Positions 50,065-63,555 of a DNA stretch of 64,000 nucleotides are shown here, piece after piece. Origin of the DNA: Ciborinia camelliae. Its lineage: Eukaryota > Ascomycota > Leotiomycetes > Helotiales > Sclerotiniaceae. Position 1 is the first letter of the stretch. Every line of letters begins with the position of its first letter. The position numbers were made by a program, and so were the translations under genes. The stretch is taken from positions 4,368,107 through 4,432,106 of the forward strand of contig JANPYM010000001.1 of assembly GCA_025890175.1 (NCBI GenBank), in the 5' to 3' direction. The notes under the pieces were generated by a model, which was given only the letters and a program-made list of their open reading frames with translations, ran no database searches and was not told the DNA's origin.

Positions 50065-52536
50065 AATTGAGGTAATGTCGATGATTTTGCTAAAGTGGCG
50101 CGCTTCTTTAGGCTTAGCGAGAATTGAGTCGATGGATTGGCATGAACCAACAATGCGACACAAAAGACCTAGAGAAAAATGTCGAATTGGATAATGAAAT
50201 AACTTTGAATGAAAAGAAGTATGGGGATCTTGTAGATTAAAAAGTAGAGGATGAAGATGAAATAAAAATTTGGGAGGGATTTTGTGTTACATTACCTATC
50301 TGATTGTATGACTTGCCTAGGTATTTTGGCATTTGTTGTGGTGTCTGAATTGAGTCGAGTCCGATAAAAGTATTCTTGGTTGTGATTGTTTGAGAAATAT
50401 ACCATAAATCTGCGATGCGATGCGCAAAGAGCCACCACGGTGAAAAGGTAACGAAACTGCACTCGTTATCCCATAAGTGGTGAAATCTTGAAAGAATCAT
50501 CAATCCAACACCGAGTGAGCAGATTACCGAGATTCGTGTCCCTTCCTTCCCCAAGTTCCATGCATCGGTATCCAAACCGCGTTTACAATTTCGAAGTCAC
50601 GCAAAATATGCAAAGTTCTATCTACGATGCGTTAAAACGCAAATATAACAAGAAAAAATAAAGGAAATTATCGTCAATATGGACATGCCAATATAGAGCC
50701 GGCCTCTGCGCGAGGGTCAAGGGAGTCTAACCCTCAAATACTCTCCGGCCATGTGTGCAAAAAAAAATACCCCCAGTGTAGTTGGGAACCAACTTCCTCG
50801 CAAGCCTTCTGCTAAAGATAAATAGCCCAGTAGTCGAATTGGAAACAGTAACTCCGCCGTTATCTGATTGCGAGATTCTTGGGTCATTCCGCGGGATCGT
50901 CTTGGTACTGGATGTGAATGATGACAACGTCTATGGAAAGGTGGCTGGAACCTCAAGCACCTTCAGAGGGCCATGAATGTCGCAACGGTTGGGGCAGCAG
51001 TCAAGGTTAAAGGTTTGTGATTGACTCAGTATATGGGTAAGGATAACGAGTGCTTCAAATCAACCAGAAACAGCCTCAAAAGCTCGATGGTGGGCAGGCC
51101 ATTTCTTGTTTGGAATCATATAGATCCGAACAGCATAGGATCGTTAGAAACCTAATCATAATCCAGTGAGGCATCTAACGGTAAGATGTATCTGCTATCT
51201 TCAGCCTTGTTAAAATATCGACCACTATTGACATCTTTCGAGTATCAAGGGTTCTGGTGTCGGAGTTGGCGTATTGAGAATTCGTTCAAGCATATCAAAG
51301 ACTCATTAGGTACCTATGGCATATTCACAAATCATCCTTTTGGCCTGCCCATGCCGATAGATATCAGCAATTTCCATCAATCCGCAGTCTCAACTATTAG
51401 TGAGGGGTGAAAGATAACCCTCGGCATTTGAAGCCATCATATAAGAAAATTATCGCCGGAGTATTTTGAAAGATGTATCCGCATACGCAGAGCCATATAT
51501 ACGTAGATGATTGTAGATACTGCCTGCCGCGGTATACATAATCACATACCACCATAGATATTGCTTATTGTCGATTTCAAGATAGTGCATGAGTCGCGAC
51601 TAACATTGCCAATACGCTGGCCAGCAGATGAACTCAGATCTTAGCGGTCGGCATGAACAGAAATATGTCGAAGAAGTGTTTAGAGAAACCATCGTCTTGA
51701 AATATGCCTATCGCGATATCGAAACGTGGGCATGTGCGATTGTTGAAAAGCGGCGAAAGCTGTGAGAGAAAGGCTGCCCCATTAGTATCATAACTCTGGT
51801 TGTTTCTCGCTCCTCTTAAATGTCTTCTTTTCGCGACATATCGTCGCGAATAATAATATATGGATGGAATCCGTAGGCTTCTTTGCAAGATATTAACGAT
51901 GACATGTTGATTGTTCGAAGATTATTCGTTTGCTAGCAAGGCTTCCAAGCTCTTTCCCCTTGTGTCCTTGATTACGTAATGATTCCAGTGCTCAAATATT
52001 CACTTTCGTGCTGAAGTATTCGGCTAAGTTATGGATGTGTTGGTAGAAAAGCCACACCTGGGCAACTTCAATAACTAAAATCAACGCCATCTAGGTAGAT
52101 ATCTATGTCTTTGAGTATCTGTTTTATTCCAAAGTTCAAACATCAAAACACCAAAAACATCCAATTCAGTTGGAGTTTTAACATGCCCAAATATGTTATT
52201 TCCTGCTCTCTAGATCTAACTGGCCTTCGAATAATTGCTCGAGTGAGCGGCAGCCCACAAGCAGGCTATGCCCACCTGAACTTCGTCTTCGTACAACTAC
52301 CACAAACAGATGAATGGTCGGTTCCCTAGGACAGGTGGCTATGCATCAATTACACCTGTTTGTCGGAACGTTATATTGAGCCTGGTCTATTTTGCTCTCT
52401 GCTATTACCATCCAAGGTCCCAATTTCAACGGACTTAATTGATTTGTGAATACTACCATGAACTTTTACTAGTGCAAAACCATACAAATTTGCTCTACGT
52501 ATTCCTTCCTCGCCTCGAGAATTGTTTCTTCGCATT
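50065..52536. other. 2.5 kb gene-poor region
   Basis: The first few hundred nt are the CTK1 promoter and leader. From 50.6 to 52.5 kb there are only short open frames (longest near 50782-50976 and 51186-51410) with no domain I recognise. They may be remnants of old genes. Confidence 0.5.
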
Positions 52537-54077
52537 ATGGAGGTGCTTGCTGGAGTGTCGAGCGTGATTTCTGTTCACAGCCTTACTATTCAACTTGCCG
52601 ACGGTATCAAGAACGCTTGTGCATTCTGGGACTCTATTCAAGAGGCCCCTCATGAGGTTCAAATTATATGCAAAGATTTACATGTTATATCGCACATTCC
52701 CGACGAGATCCAATCAGGAAGAAAATCAGTTTATGCATCACTCAAAGTCGATAATTGAGGCTCTTGGACTTTGCTCCGAGGTTCTTGTATCTCTCAATCG
52801 CCTAAGTCAGAAGATTGGACCTCTTAAGGCAGAAACTACCCGAACAATTACAAAATGGTGGGCTTTGGAGGCAGTTATAAAGATGGAGAAGCTACGAGAA
52901 TTACAGTCGAAATTAAACTTGCGCGAAAACGACCTTAATTTTGGCTCGGCAGAATTGTTCTGAGTCTGTATTTCCTCGGTCACAGGTCTGACGATGAATA
53001 TAGACGCCTAGCTATACAGACCAACAGGTGGCATCAGCAACTCATAAACATTATGGGTGACATGAAGCTCAAATTGCAGGAACGGAACTGTTGAAACTAT
53101 ATCAAGGGATCCACCGGATATGAATGGGCACCCCGAAGCGCTAAAAAGAGAAGCTCGAGCTCTTGCGTGCAGCATGAAGAATCCCGTCATGAAACTCGGC
53201 TTTGAGAAAGCTATGGTTTTGGCATTTTCTGAATTGTCAAATCCCCTTCAGACAAAACCAAATACTCTTCGGCGAAGGGAGACTGGTCTTCTGGGCTTTC
53301 CAGATTACCCCTTCTCTACCATTAGCACACCATTTGAAACAGTTCATCTCCGCATGATTACTATGCTATTTGCAGATAACACATACAATATGCGGACTAC
53401 CATTACTATGCACCTTTCCCGATTTATGCGACTATGCGGTGTTAGATTTGGGCTCAATATCGCTATTTCCAAATCCCCTGGAATCATCAATCACGCATTG
53501 CGAGCATATAGTGCCATCGACGCCAAATGATGCGACAATCTTCAGTCTATGCCGGTAGGGACGAACTGATGCCATTAATCTGCTGTTTAAAGAGGGGCTT
53601 GCTTCGCCTTTGGATATTAGTTTTTATGGAGAAACACCTTTGATGGTACGTCTCATTACATTACTTCTCAATATCTCGACATGTCAAATCACATTTTGCT
53701 CTGCAGATTTTATGTGAAATAATTGATCTACATTGAAATTCCACGGTCTTGGGTTAAATTCAAATGCTCAGGGCTTAGCCTTAAATGGATGCGTTTGTTT
53801 TTACTGAGGATTGTTTCTTGTTGGGGATTTCCAGATAGCAGCGTCAGCAGGAAAACTTGGTACATGCAAATTTCTCATACGGCATGGAGCTGATGTGGAA
53901 TCACAAAATATAAAAGGAGAATATGGGCGTGTCTGTCCAAGATGTGGTAAAGTCGGCGAATATCATGCCACCTGGTTTCAATGGTATAGAGCTCAGCAAC
54001 AATTGACATTGGTCATCAAAGAGAAAAAAGAGGCTGAAGCAGAAGAGGATGATTCAACGTTTTTCTTGTCTCTTTAA
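52537..54077 (+). pseudogene. Decayed fungal STAND-N/ankyrin-repeat gene
   Basis: The ATG at 52537 opens a typical N-terminal domain of fungal STAND or ankyrin proteins (MEVLAGVSSVISVHSLTIQL, then CAFWDSIQEAPHEVQ). This frame ends at 52758; the downstream match (IIEALGLCSEVLVSLNRLSQ, to 52963) needs a frame change near 52735. Further on, NDATIFSLCR is followed by TAG (about 53556) and then, in the same frame, DAINLLFKEGLASPLDISFYGETPLM, the usual link into ankyrin repeats. A GT donor follows. After about 170 nt an ankyrin repeat appears (IAASAGKLGTCKFLIRHGADVES, about 53830-53900). Several stops and frame changes mean no intact protein. In living copies the N-terminal helical bundle signals and the repeats recognise; such genes are linked to fungal self/non-self and immunity-like responses. 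That role is general knowledge of the family, not shown here. Confidence 0.75.
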
Positions 54078-56038
54078 AGATATAACTTCTCCCATGTGGA
54101 GTTTCAAGACTACACGGGATGAATGATTTGGCCAAGCACTATAACATACCAGTCAGGTGTGAAAACTCAAGCAGCACCTGCATAGTTTATTGAAATTTAC
54201 CATAGAGCTTGAGTTCAATGTTTTTCATGTTCATTTTACATCGATATATATAAACAATGACAGTAACCTTTTTCGTTTTCCAATTATCAAACTTTCATAT
54301 CCTCAGCTTATTAGCATATTACTCCTTTCCATATCACAAATTTTCTTCCGCAATCATGCCCGCATTTCCAACCAGTTTCAAATGAAATGAAGTATTTCTG
54401 ACAACCCCCTTCCTAAAATAAATTTTGTAGTAACTGCACCATCCTCCTCACCCCATTACCCCCCTTTTTCTCGCCCCCTTTCATAACTTCCTTTCCTCAT
54501 TTTCCAATCCGACCCTATAAACATTTCTTCTTCCTCTATTTAATTTTCTATCCTCGCAATGCCTCACTTCAATCAACCAGCTACGGGCTCCATAGAAAAA
54601 CTACATTTTCATAAATGGAAGCTAAAACCAACAAGGAATATAACCAAGGATTAGATCAACTCCTATTCCGTCCTTTCCTTTAATACAATTGTAATTCATC
54701 AGCACCCCGCATTCAAGAGAAATTCCTGTATATTAAGGAAAATACTACTTCGTAGGTACCTAGGTGGGTACTTATAACAAATACAAATTCTCTAATATTC
54801 GATATCCTCATTATGGGAGATGAGGTATACATACATACATACATACTCCAATCCACAGCCTTATTCCCCGAGGTGTTTGTTTTCTCTCTGCTTACCTAAG
54901 TAGGTAGGTAGGTAACCAACATAATTTCAATCATAATTGGAGAATTCATCTTCCACCCTACCTCCCCTAGTTGCTTTATAATATGTAATATCATATCTCA
55001 TTCTTCACTCTTCATTCTTCACTTCCGCGGGGCGGGCTTCATAGTAGGCCCTAGTTACAGGTACTCTCGCCTCCGCCCCGCAGTCCAATTATCATCCACG
55101 TTTCATCCACGTTTCACCCCCGTCCTTACCCGCCCGCCTCGTCATCTCATTTGATTATTTTATTATTTTCATTCACTTCTCTTCCATTCCTAAGGTTCTC
55201 TTTTTTTCAATTCTCGTTATTCACCATCTATGCCGCTTTGGAATCTGGTGGGGTAAACTTGGACTTGGGCTTGTGCTTCATTTCATTTCTTGATGTTTCA
55301 ATGAGAAAGGGAAGATTGATACCTATCAATATCAATCCATACCTACCTAGAAACCCAATCATAGGGATCATCAATTAAAATTCACAACATCACAACATCA
55401 CAAAATCACACAAAATCACACAAAATCGAAAGAAGAGAGACAAAAAATCTAGGTAATCACCAAGAGTGATGATATTGAAATTGATCCAATAATTGAAGTT
55501 TTTTTCCTTTCCCACCATCCATCTCTCCCACCAGTATGCTTTTGGCGTCACAAAAATGTCCCAAAACGAGAAGAAAAAAAGTCTATCCAAAAGCGAGCGA
55601 GTGTGGAGAATCGAAAAGAAAGAAGAAAAGAAAAGCCATCCAACCATTGGGGGGTTTTCCCAAAAGTTGGCCCGGGGGGTATTTCCGCGCCACTACAAAC
55701 AAAAAAATACCAAACCAAACCAATCCAATCCAATCCATGATCCATATATCCAGCCATGTTCTGTTCCGTTCAGTTCAGACAGGTCCGGCCCGTCCAAGTA
55801 TCCCTTTCTAGATCCTCATAAGACAGATAGATATCATAAATTCGTATGTCGCATCGCAGCACGCGTGGCGGCGCTGATGGCGACATTGGTTTTCTTTTCG
55901 TTTCTTTTCTTTCCGCGCGTATGTACGTGTGAAACCGAGTCGGTCTGGCCGAGCGGTCGGGATGCTCCTGTATGTACATCATGTGCATCCTCCCCACACT
56001 ATCCGACATCCCCAGGGACTAACTGACGAGCAGAAGAT
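54078..56038. other. 2 kb intergenic region, CT- and TACC-rich
   Basis: No gene is supported. It contains an ACAT microsatellite (54827-54845), TACC/GGTA motifs (54755, 54900, 55340), a CACAACAT/CACAAAAT repeat (55383-55427) and an A-rich tract that opens a 177-codon plus frame. The 3' UTR of the secreted-protein gene lies at the right end. Confidence 0.5.
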
Positions 56039-56596
56039 CTAAGAAGAAGCAGCTGCTTCAGCAGATCTCTTACCGGTGACAAAGTCCCGGGCGAATTTTC
56101 CCCCGATGGATCGCTTGGCGCCAAGGTTACCAATGAGACAGACGAGCTTGTCGGATGTGGAGGTTTGGGTCTGGATATCGTCGGGCTTGTTGTAGGCATT
56201 GCTGCAGGGGAAGGTTTGGCAGCCGGAGATGGGGGTGCCGGTGTTCAGGGGGAAGATCTCCTTGACGCCGTTGATATCGTTGGGGTTGATGATGGCGGAG
56301 ACGTCGAAATACGTCATGCCGCCCCAGCCGTCGAAGCTGACTTCTCCGAGCATGCCATTCGTGTTGGTGGCGCCTTGCGAGACGGAATACCAGTTGCCCA
56401 CCCAGCCGGTGGGGAAGGTTTGGTTGGCGGTCGCATCGCCTTTGATGACGAGGCGGTTGATGGCGGCGTAGCCGGCGGAGGCGGTGAAGACGATGGTGCG
56501 GGTGGTGCTGTCTTGGTTGACGAAGTGCACGGAGGCAGCTGAGGCGATGGCTGCGAATGCTGTGAAAGCAGCAAGGATGGTGGTTGAGAATTGCAT
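56039..56596 (-). CDS. Small secreted protein of the fungal DNase1-labelled family, 185 aa
   Basis: A single exon of 185 codons on the minus strand. The start chosen is MQFSTTILAAF, not the upstream in-frame ATG at 56689, because it opens a clean signal peptide (about residues 1-20, ending AIASAASV). The mature part contains VNQDSTTRTIVFT, FPTGWVGNWYSVSQGA, GMLGEVSFDGWGGMTYFDVS and a Cys pair in SGCQTFPCSNAY. These are hallmarks of a conserved Pezizomycotina secreted family that databases often call DNase1 protein. I see no known nuclease motif, and the beta-rich, Gly/Trp-rich pattern is closer to thaumatin-like folds, so the label should not be taken as function. Basic KR and KFARD sites near the C terminus may be Kex2-processed. 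A TATA box lies upstream. Confidence 0.88.
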   Translation of the reverse strand: MQFSTTILAAFTAFAAIASAASVHFVNQDSTTRTIVFTASAGYAAINRLVIKGDATANQTFPTGWVGNWYSVSQGATNTNGMLGEVSFDGWGGMTYFDVSAIINPNDINGVKEIFPLNTGTPISGCQTFPCSNAYNKPDDIQTQTSTSDKLVCLIGNLGAKRSIGGKFARDFVTGKRSAEAAASS

Positions 56597-59500
56597 CTTG
56601 AGTGAGGTGTTTGTGTAACGGGTGAACTTGTTAAGGATTGGTTGGGATAAAGTAAGACTGGGCTTTACTTCAAGTTGGTCGATCAACACTGGTTTCTTGT
56701 CCTTGCAAGGAGAGTTTTGGATCGAATATTGGAAATGATATTGTGAAAGTCGTCAAGACTTGGTGGGGAATTCTGTGTCGTGGAGACAAGTTTTTGCTGT
56801 CAGGCTTACTGTAGAAGCTGTGGAGTGACTGTAAAGTCAAGTGCGATCTCAGATCGTAATGTGAGTAACTGAAAAAGGAATGAGTGAACTTTCGTTGATG
56901 ACGTTGTGGGTGAAGAAAAAAGAAAGGTGCACAATGGAGGGGGGGTACAGCGAGTCATTATATAGACAGATAGCTACGGTAGGTAATTGCAGGCGGGTGA
57001 CACCACTGACCTGACCTACTGTTTGTGAATAAATTAATTAAATCATGTAACTTTAAGTAACCTTCGATAGGTTACTAGGTAGTTACTGGTAGATATCTTG
57101 CAGCATGGATATTGTGTACAAGAGATACATATGGCTAGAAGAAACCCTCCAAAGCCACGATTCGTACATAGATTTCGTAGTGGATTAAGCCACATTACTT
57201 AATAAATTAAATGATTATTCAATTAATAAAAACACATTCACATCAGTAGTGATATGACTAAAATAACAAGGTGCCAAATTGCCAATATTCTACCAAGAAA
57301 AACGCCAGCGGGCATTTAGCTCAGCAAACCACGGCAATTATGGGTACCAAGGTAGCGAGTAGCAAGGTACTGTAATTCGTTCAATCGGAACCGAATAAAC
57401 AACATTGAATAATCAGATTCCAGATTCCAGAACGTTTGCTTATGATTTTCAGGCTGCATGGATATTCTCGGTCACTACCTAAGCTCAATCAAGTATAGTA
57501 TGATTGATAACCATCCATGATTCCATGCTCCGCCATCAGGGGGAGTCGGGACAGCCGCTAGAAAGCTAGACGGACGGCTCGACGACACAAACCTTTGCCC
57601 AAGACATTTGTAAACAAGCACCAAACCTCATGAGGAAGCTTCTGGCATCTGGGACTCCGTCGGGGGGAACCAGCCTTGGCAAGAATAATAAGAATTTTCC
57701 CTTTCGTGGGTAAGAATGGATTCAATAGATCGATGCGCTGACGATGTGTTTGATTGGATCGCCGACATTCGTTCCTGAACCTTATGAACAGCAAGCGTAT
57801 GCGTATGCGTTAGCCCATGCGGTAGGGCAGTGGACATGCGCGTCGGGAAAGCATATTTGGGATTGACGAGTAAGGTTATGTGGAGAAGATGTTTGTAGTC
57901 CGAGAGAGCCAATGAACTTCAGCTTCTCATCTAACGAAAAAGAAAAAAAAGATAAGGCATTTTAGACGCTTAAATTGTCATTGATGCACTAGGCAGTTCA
58001 TTCTGCTTGCGTCCGAAAAAAGTTCATTCCGCGAAAGAGTTTTCCTGCTGTGGCCAGTCATGCTATGTATGAACGGCTGATGTGAGCAGACGCTGCAGAA
58101 TTTCGGCATATTGATTTTGGAATCTTCACCTCACAAGGCTCACATCCAATGTATGGATTGAATCACGATATGTTGAGCAACTAACCAAGGAACTACCGCA
58201 ACACAATGGCGAGGGCTTATCAATATTCTTCAAACCCTCGTAGTTGCTGGGGCGGGAAAGATTGTAGATGTGTATGCCAATGCCAGCGCCACACGAATTC
58301 TTATCTCAATTGTTCTTGACCTCTGCAACCTTGCAAAATTCCGCAGTTTTAAAGTCTTGGAAGAATGGCTTTATGATTCGTGACGAATGTCTAGGCAAAG
58401 TCTGTTCCTACCCATCGCGGGCCGCAGCACAACAGCGGGGACGGTAAACATATTCGCCTGATATCATCTAGGATAGCAGCATGGGACTGCCATGTAGCAT
58501 GTTTGGCAAGGACAAGCCTGTATGGAAAGGTCCGTTATCGTTTAATTCGGATTGTTTGGATATCAATGGCTTCGAAAGGATTGGTTGGTGAAGAAGCTGC
58601 TGCAAGTTATTGCATATGCAGGTGTTGTGTAATAATTATATGATTGATATTCAGAATTTCATTCACCTCCGGCTCCTTGAGATTCCTTTGGGTTTCTGCA
58701 CACGAATCGTTAATAACCTTGAATGCATCGAATGATATAAATCCCGCAAACCTCTTACAGCTGGAGCCGAGTAGGTACATTGTAACAGTATCCGGACCCA
58801 ATGGAACAGTTAGAACAGCACCTCAAAGGAGCCATATAGGCGTCTTGGGGGGGCTTGTGCCTGCCTCTCTGCCTCTGTTGCCCTTGCAGTAGCCCCCAGG
58901 AACCTGCCAAGAACCACCTGCAAGGAACCCAATGCCCATGAGATTCGGAATTTCAGGCCCTGCATTCGAGGGCTCAGGGCTGAAAAGCCTGCAATAGCCT
59001 GAAATCCCCCTTTGATCGAACCTGGAAGTGACTGCCAGCCTGCCACGAATTAATTGTGTAACCTGCTTATTACAACGTTACACCGTGCCTACCTACCTAC
59101 CTAGTACCTACCTACCTGTACCTGTACCTGTACCTGTACAACGAACTCGTCATTCTCATAAGGCAAGCCACGACAGATATGCATCGTGAGAATATTTTAA
59201 TAAATTCCCCACGTTACTCAGTATCGATGTGCATTTCACTGACACTACTCATCTGATCAATCATGCAATATTACTTAACCTACCTACTGTATGTTACCTA
59301 ATCCTGGGCACCTTCAATTGTATCTTACACCTATTTTTCTCTCCCACCACCAGCGTTTAGTAATACAGATACTGTACTGTGATGGATCCTCCTCGATTCC
59401 TCAGAAGCCAAAAGAAGCTGCCCGTCTGCCAACCTTGGAAACCCTTGGGGTCTTGAAGTGATCAACAATTAACACAGCCCGACAACCCCATCAGCGAATG

Positions 59501-62500
59501 AAAATCCCGTACGTCGAGGAAGATGTTCCGCACTCAAACCAAAAACCTTACCTAGCACCGGCATAATAATGGGCCTAACACGTGGTAAAAGTAAAACCCA
59601 TCGTAGATTCGAATTTAATTTCGTAGGTTCATGTCCGATGGAACCATTTCCGACGGGATTTCGGATCAACTCACCGGAGAAAAAGACTCGAAGAACCTTA
59701 TAAAGCGATTCATCATTCACGGTCTAGATTTTGCTTTGTAAGGGCCCAGGGATGTCCCGGGTAATACACAGATATTTGATTTGCTTATGTATGCAGTGGT
59801 TAAACTACGGGTACCATCCATGGTATAGAGGAGACCAGTGATTTGGGAACTCGGTGAAGATTTTGGCCTTTCTGAAGTTTGAACTCTGGATCCTTCCATC
59901 TCTCCTTCGCCGACTGATCGAACTGGTGTAAAATCTCGATGAAATGATATGCGCAAAAGATCTTCTCGCTCTCATCCAAGTAACGTATAAAGCGGACCTG
60001 AGTGAAGAAGAACCTCTCAGGAGCTTATTGACGAAAAATATACTTTCCGAGTAGGTCTCCAATGACAATGGAACTGCCACCGATTCAGAACAAAGTTGAT
60101 GATCTTTTAAAAGCGAGAAAACTCTTCTACGTCCTTCTTCATCTCATATTCGCAGGCGAGCGGCAAGCCAGGAGAGGAAAGACGAAGTGGAGATATTGTG
60201 CTTCTATCGGGATCGTCGTCTGCGAACACCGTTGTTGAACTTGAAGGATACCTGTATTCTATTGCTGCGCCCACTGGGAGTTTGGATTCTGGATTCTTGG
60301 GAAATCAATAGCGGCAGTTGTAATTTGTAACAATTAGAATAATGTACGGACGGTACTTAGTAATATCGTGGTAAAGGCCCGAAAGAAGATGAAGGAATGG
60401 TGTGTTTTGAAAGGATGATATCGCTGTGTCGGGTTGATCGATTGAGGATATAGATTGTGTTTTGAGCTTTAAGAACGTGAACAAAGTTGTAGCGTTGCTG
60501 AAGTTAGACCACGAGAGAGCTCGTACAAGCAGTGAGCCTGAGTGAGGCTATACTATCTGACTTTAGGCCTCGTACTCGTAGCTACATACTCGAAGACATT
60601 TGATGAGGATATGGTACGATGTTCTACGTCGAAGAGACAGGTATCCGGCCGATGTTTCCTCGCTGCTCGAGATATGAAAATGGGTCATTACATCAGATAT
60701 CCGTTGATGGCTTGCCAAATACTTTGTTGTATGGCATGATCGTGTCGTATTCCTACTCACTACCGACACGGTACCTATAGCATGTTGATTACCAAGACAT
60801 CACAAAAATAGGAATCCTCGTACTGCGGTTTATTCCCGATAGTAAAAACGATAGTTTCGTTTTTTTGGTGACCTGATCGATTTGGTAATCACTTCCCATC
60901 ATCCCATGGCGGAATCATCTCTCAACCAAATCCGTAGCCTAATTAGCAGTGAGCCGTGAGCCGTGAGCACTCTGGCTATAGTTGCTATTGCCGTTCTTCG
61001 TATTATATCGGACCGAAATCATCCAGGATAGATGAATTGGCATTCCGAGGTGTCCACAGAAAATGAATGCTTGACGTCAAATTCAAAATATGCGGCTCCA
61101 ATCTGTGGAAAGGGCGTTCTAGGTTCGGATATATAGCATGGCATGTGAGAGGGGGAAATGTTTTCACTTGCCTGGACAGTAGGTAGCCAAATTTGTATTC
61201 CCTTCATTTTACTTCTCTTCAATGCTCAGAGTAATCTTGCCTACTAGGTCTTCAGAGATGCCAGGAGGTATGTATGTTTTGCTCGTTAATCTTCAGCCCT
61301 ATGTGAATTCCTTTTACCTTGTATTGTATTTCCCATATCGTCTTCCCACTTCATGCCTACATCGTTATGGAGAATAATGATCACATCTGCATCAACAATC
61401 GAAATCATTGCATTAATAGCAAGATACATTAGCAAGATGACAACGATGATGACATATGCTAGGTATGCACTATTGATATTTTATAGTAGATATGAGTAGG
61501 TAGGTATGTTAAGCTTACCACCTATCCCCCAATTTGTCAAGGTCGCAAGGTCCCGAGGTCGATGTTACCTTTCTAGGTATTTTCTCGTATTCAGTAGGTA
61601 CGATAACCTTATCTTGGCGGAGAAAATGCTTGGCGAACGAATGATTTACCAGACCGGAGTTATGCTTCCAGCAAACGGGCAATCACAACACGGAAAAGCT
61701 CAACCTCAACCTCTTGTTCACGTATTTGTTAACGGTGGATGACAATCTGACAAGTTTTTCGATTTCTCTCCATTTTAATCTTCGAATTATCGATTTTATC
61801 CACTTAAAGCTCTTTGTAGTGAATAGCTAGCTTCCCTTTAAGCATACATCTACTCCTTAGCAGTTGGTATCTGGAGTCGCTAAGAACCTTAGAAAGAATG
61901 GAGGCGCGATCCGAAAATAACTTGTGACTTTACGCTAGTCACGGTAAAAAAGAACTTTGACAACCTTTAATAATGACACCGTCTCTGTCAAAACATTGAC
62001 CGCCATGTCAGCAAAGAAGGTACGTGTGTGAAGCCAGTGAGTACGGTACCTAGTAAGTAGAGTAAGTATTTTCCCGTTGATTGGTTCAGAGATGATTGGA
62101 AGTACGAGAAATCCTTAGGTACCAAGCTACCGACGAATAGAAAGGGAGGAGCTTTCGGGATAACTTCCAAGGTGGGAGTTGGAAGTTTTTAGGTTCTATA
62201 CTTCCTAGATAATAAAAATGAGTCTACTGGCTACTTTTACACGAGTTATGATGTAGCCAGACAAATAATCTCTCAAGATGCTTGTTGGGAGTTCAAAGTT
62301 TCTCGTGTTGGACTCAATATTGAATATTCGGACGAAAATAGATATCCTATCAATCAATCAACCTCACCCCAATGACGCAGATCTGGGCGCACAGATTGGC
62401 TGTCAAGTGTGGGTTGGTGAAAATTCGAATCAGATATTCGGAATTCGGAATCTGGAAAAGATTTCTCTCGTTCTTTCCTCTTTTTCCAATTTCCAACCCA

Positions 62501-63555
62501 ACTTATCAGACTATTGCATCGTATTCATGACCTGACGACTGGAGTCATTCCATGCCTTGTATTGGATATCGAATGAATAATAATCAAGCCACATCTTGCC
62601 GGTACCAAGGATCAATTGATCTCAAGAAGTGGTTGGTAGCTTTTTGATATCTTCATTGGAGGGAAATGAGAGAAGTTTCCACGCCACTGAGCATTTTCAG
62701 TCTCATTCTCATTCTGAGCCAAGTATACTTACTGGTAGTTACGTACCAAGTAGTAGTAACTTCTTCGGTTTGTGAATGTTTATACTAATAATAAAACTTA
62801 GAAAACTTAATTCCAAGTGGTGAAGTGAAAGAAGTTTAACCAAATTTGATAGTGGAGCAGAAGAGGAAGAAGAAGAAAGTGATGTGATGACGGTACCTGC
62901 CAGGTGGATAGTACAACTCAGTAGTTGCGTATAGGTAGTTTAACTGGTAGATACACATTGATTGGATCATTTTTGGAGGTGGTGTAGAATACCTACATCA
63001 TGGAATCGTGAATCCGGGCAAGTGCAGTACCGTAGCAGCAGCAGCAGCAAGGCGAGGCAAGTCAAAACAGTCAGTCATTCTTTCCTCATCCATCCACCAA
63101 TACCAGTCTTTCTTTCTTTCTTCTTTCCCTAACTACTTGACTTTTATTAGTAACTCAAGTTAACCCAACTCAACTCAGATCAGATCAAATCAAATCACCT
63201 TTGACATAATCATCTTACTAATACATGTAACTTGTACCTGCCTGCATACGGGTTACCTACGTACCTACTACCTACCTACCCACCTACCTACCATAATAAG
63301 ATCGATGTCAACAAGCTCGGAAGGACTAGGTACCTCAAATACTTAATAAACTCAACATCCCCATCTTCATCTACTTTTTTTTCCTTTTCATAACACACAT
63401 CCATCCCATCACGACAGACCAAACTCGTTCAGGTTTTGTCACATCAATCTCATCTCTCAATCCTCTCATCAACATAATATCCATCTTAATATCATCTCAC
63501 CTTCGTTAATTGTAATCATACAATCACAGTCTTTCAATAAATAAAAAAAGAAAAT
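56597..63555. other. 7 kb gene-poor region
   Basis: After the secreted-protein promoter no gene is recognisable. Short minus-strand frames (57558-57912, 59469-59720, 59717-60080) and a plus frame without ATG (58177-58383) might be relics. A GC-richer patch lies at 58840-59040. TACC repeats lie at 59088-59140 and 63260-63295. The last 200 nt are the CT/CA-rich leader of the wall-protein gene. Confidence 0.5.
56958..56964 (-). promoter_or_regulatory. TATA box of the secreted-protein gene
   Basis: TATATAA on the minus strand lies 362 nt upstream of the ATG at 56596. That distance implies a leader of about 330 nt, so the assignment is moderate. The region between is leader-like and free of long open frames. 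Confidence 0.4.

Noticed and set aside
46988..50163. Two separate genes, an SR-rich protein and a kinase
   Set aside because: A 53-nt canonical intron (48754-48702) joins them in phase, no stop and promoter lie between, and CDK12-type kinases carry such N termini. The apparent start at 50163 is TTG, not ATG.
55943..56015. Perfect box-A-like TGGCCGAGCGG suggesting a tRNA-Leu or tRNA-Ser
   Set aside because: No box B, T-arm or acceptor pairing follows within a plausible distance.
55493..56026. 177-codon plus-strand open frame
   Set aside because: Lys-rich start comes from an A-rich tract, there is no family resemblance, and its end abuts the 3' end of the secreted-protein gene on the other strand.
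58177..58383. 68-codon hydrophobic plus-strand frame
   Set aside because: No ATG in frame, no splice partner found and no family recognised; possibly a relic but not supportable.
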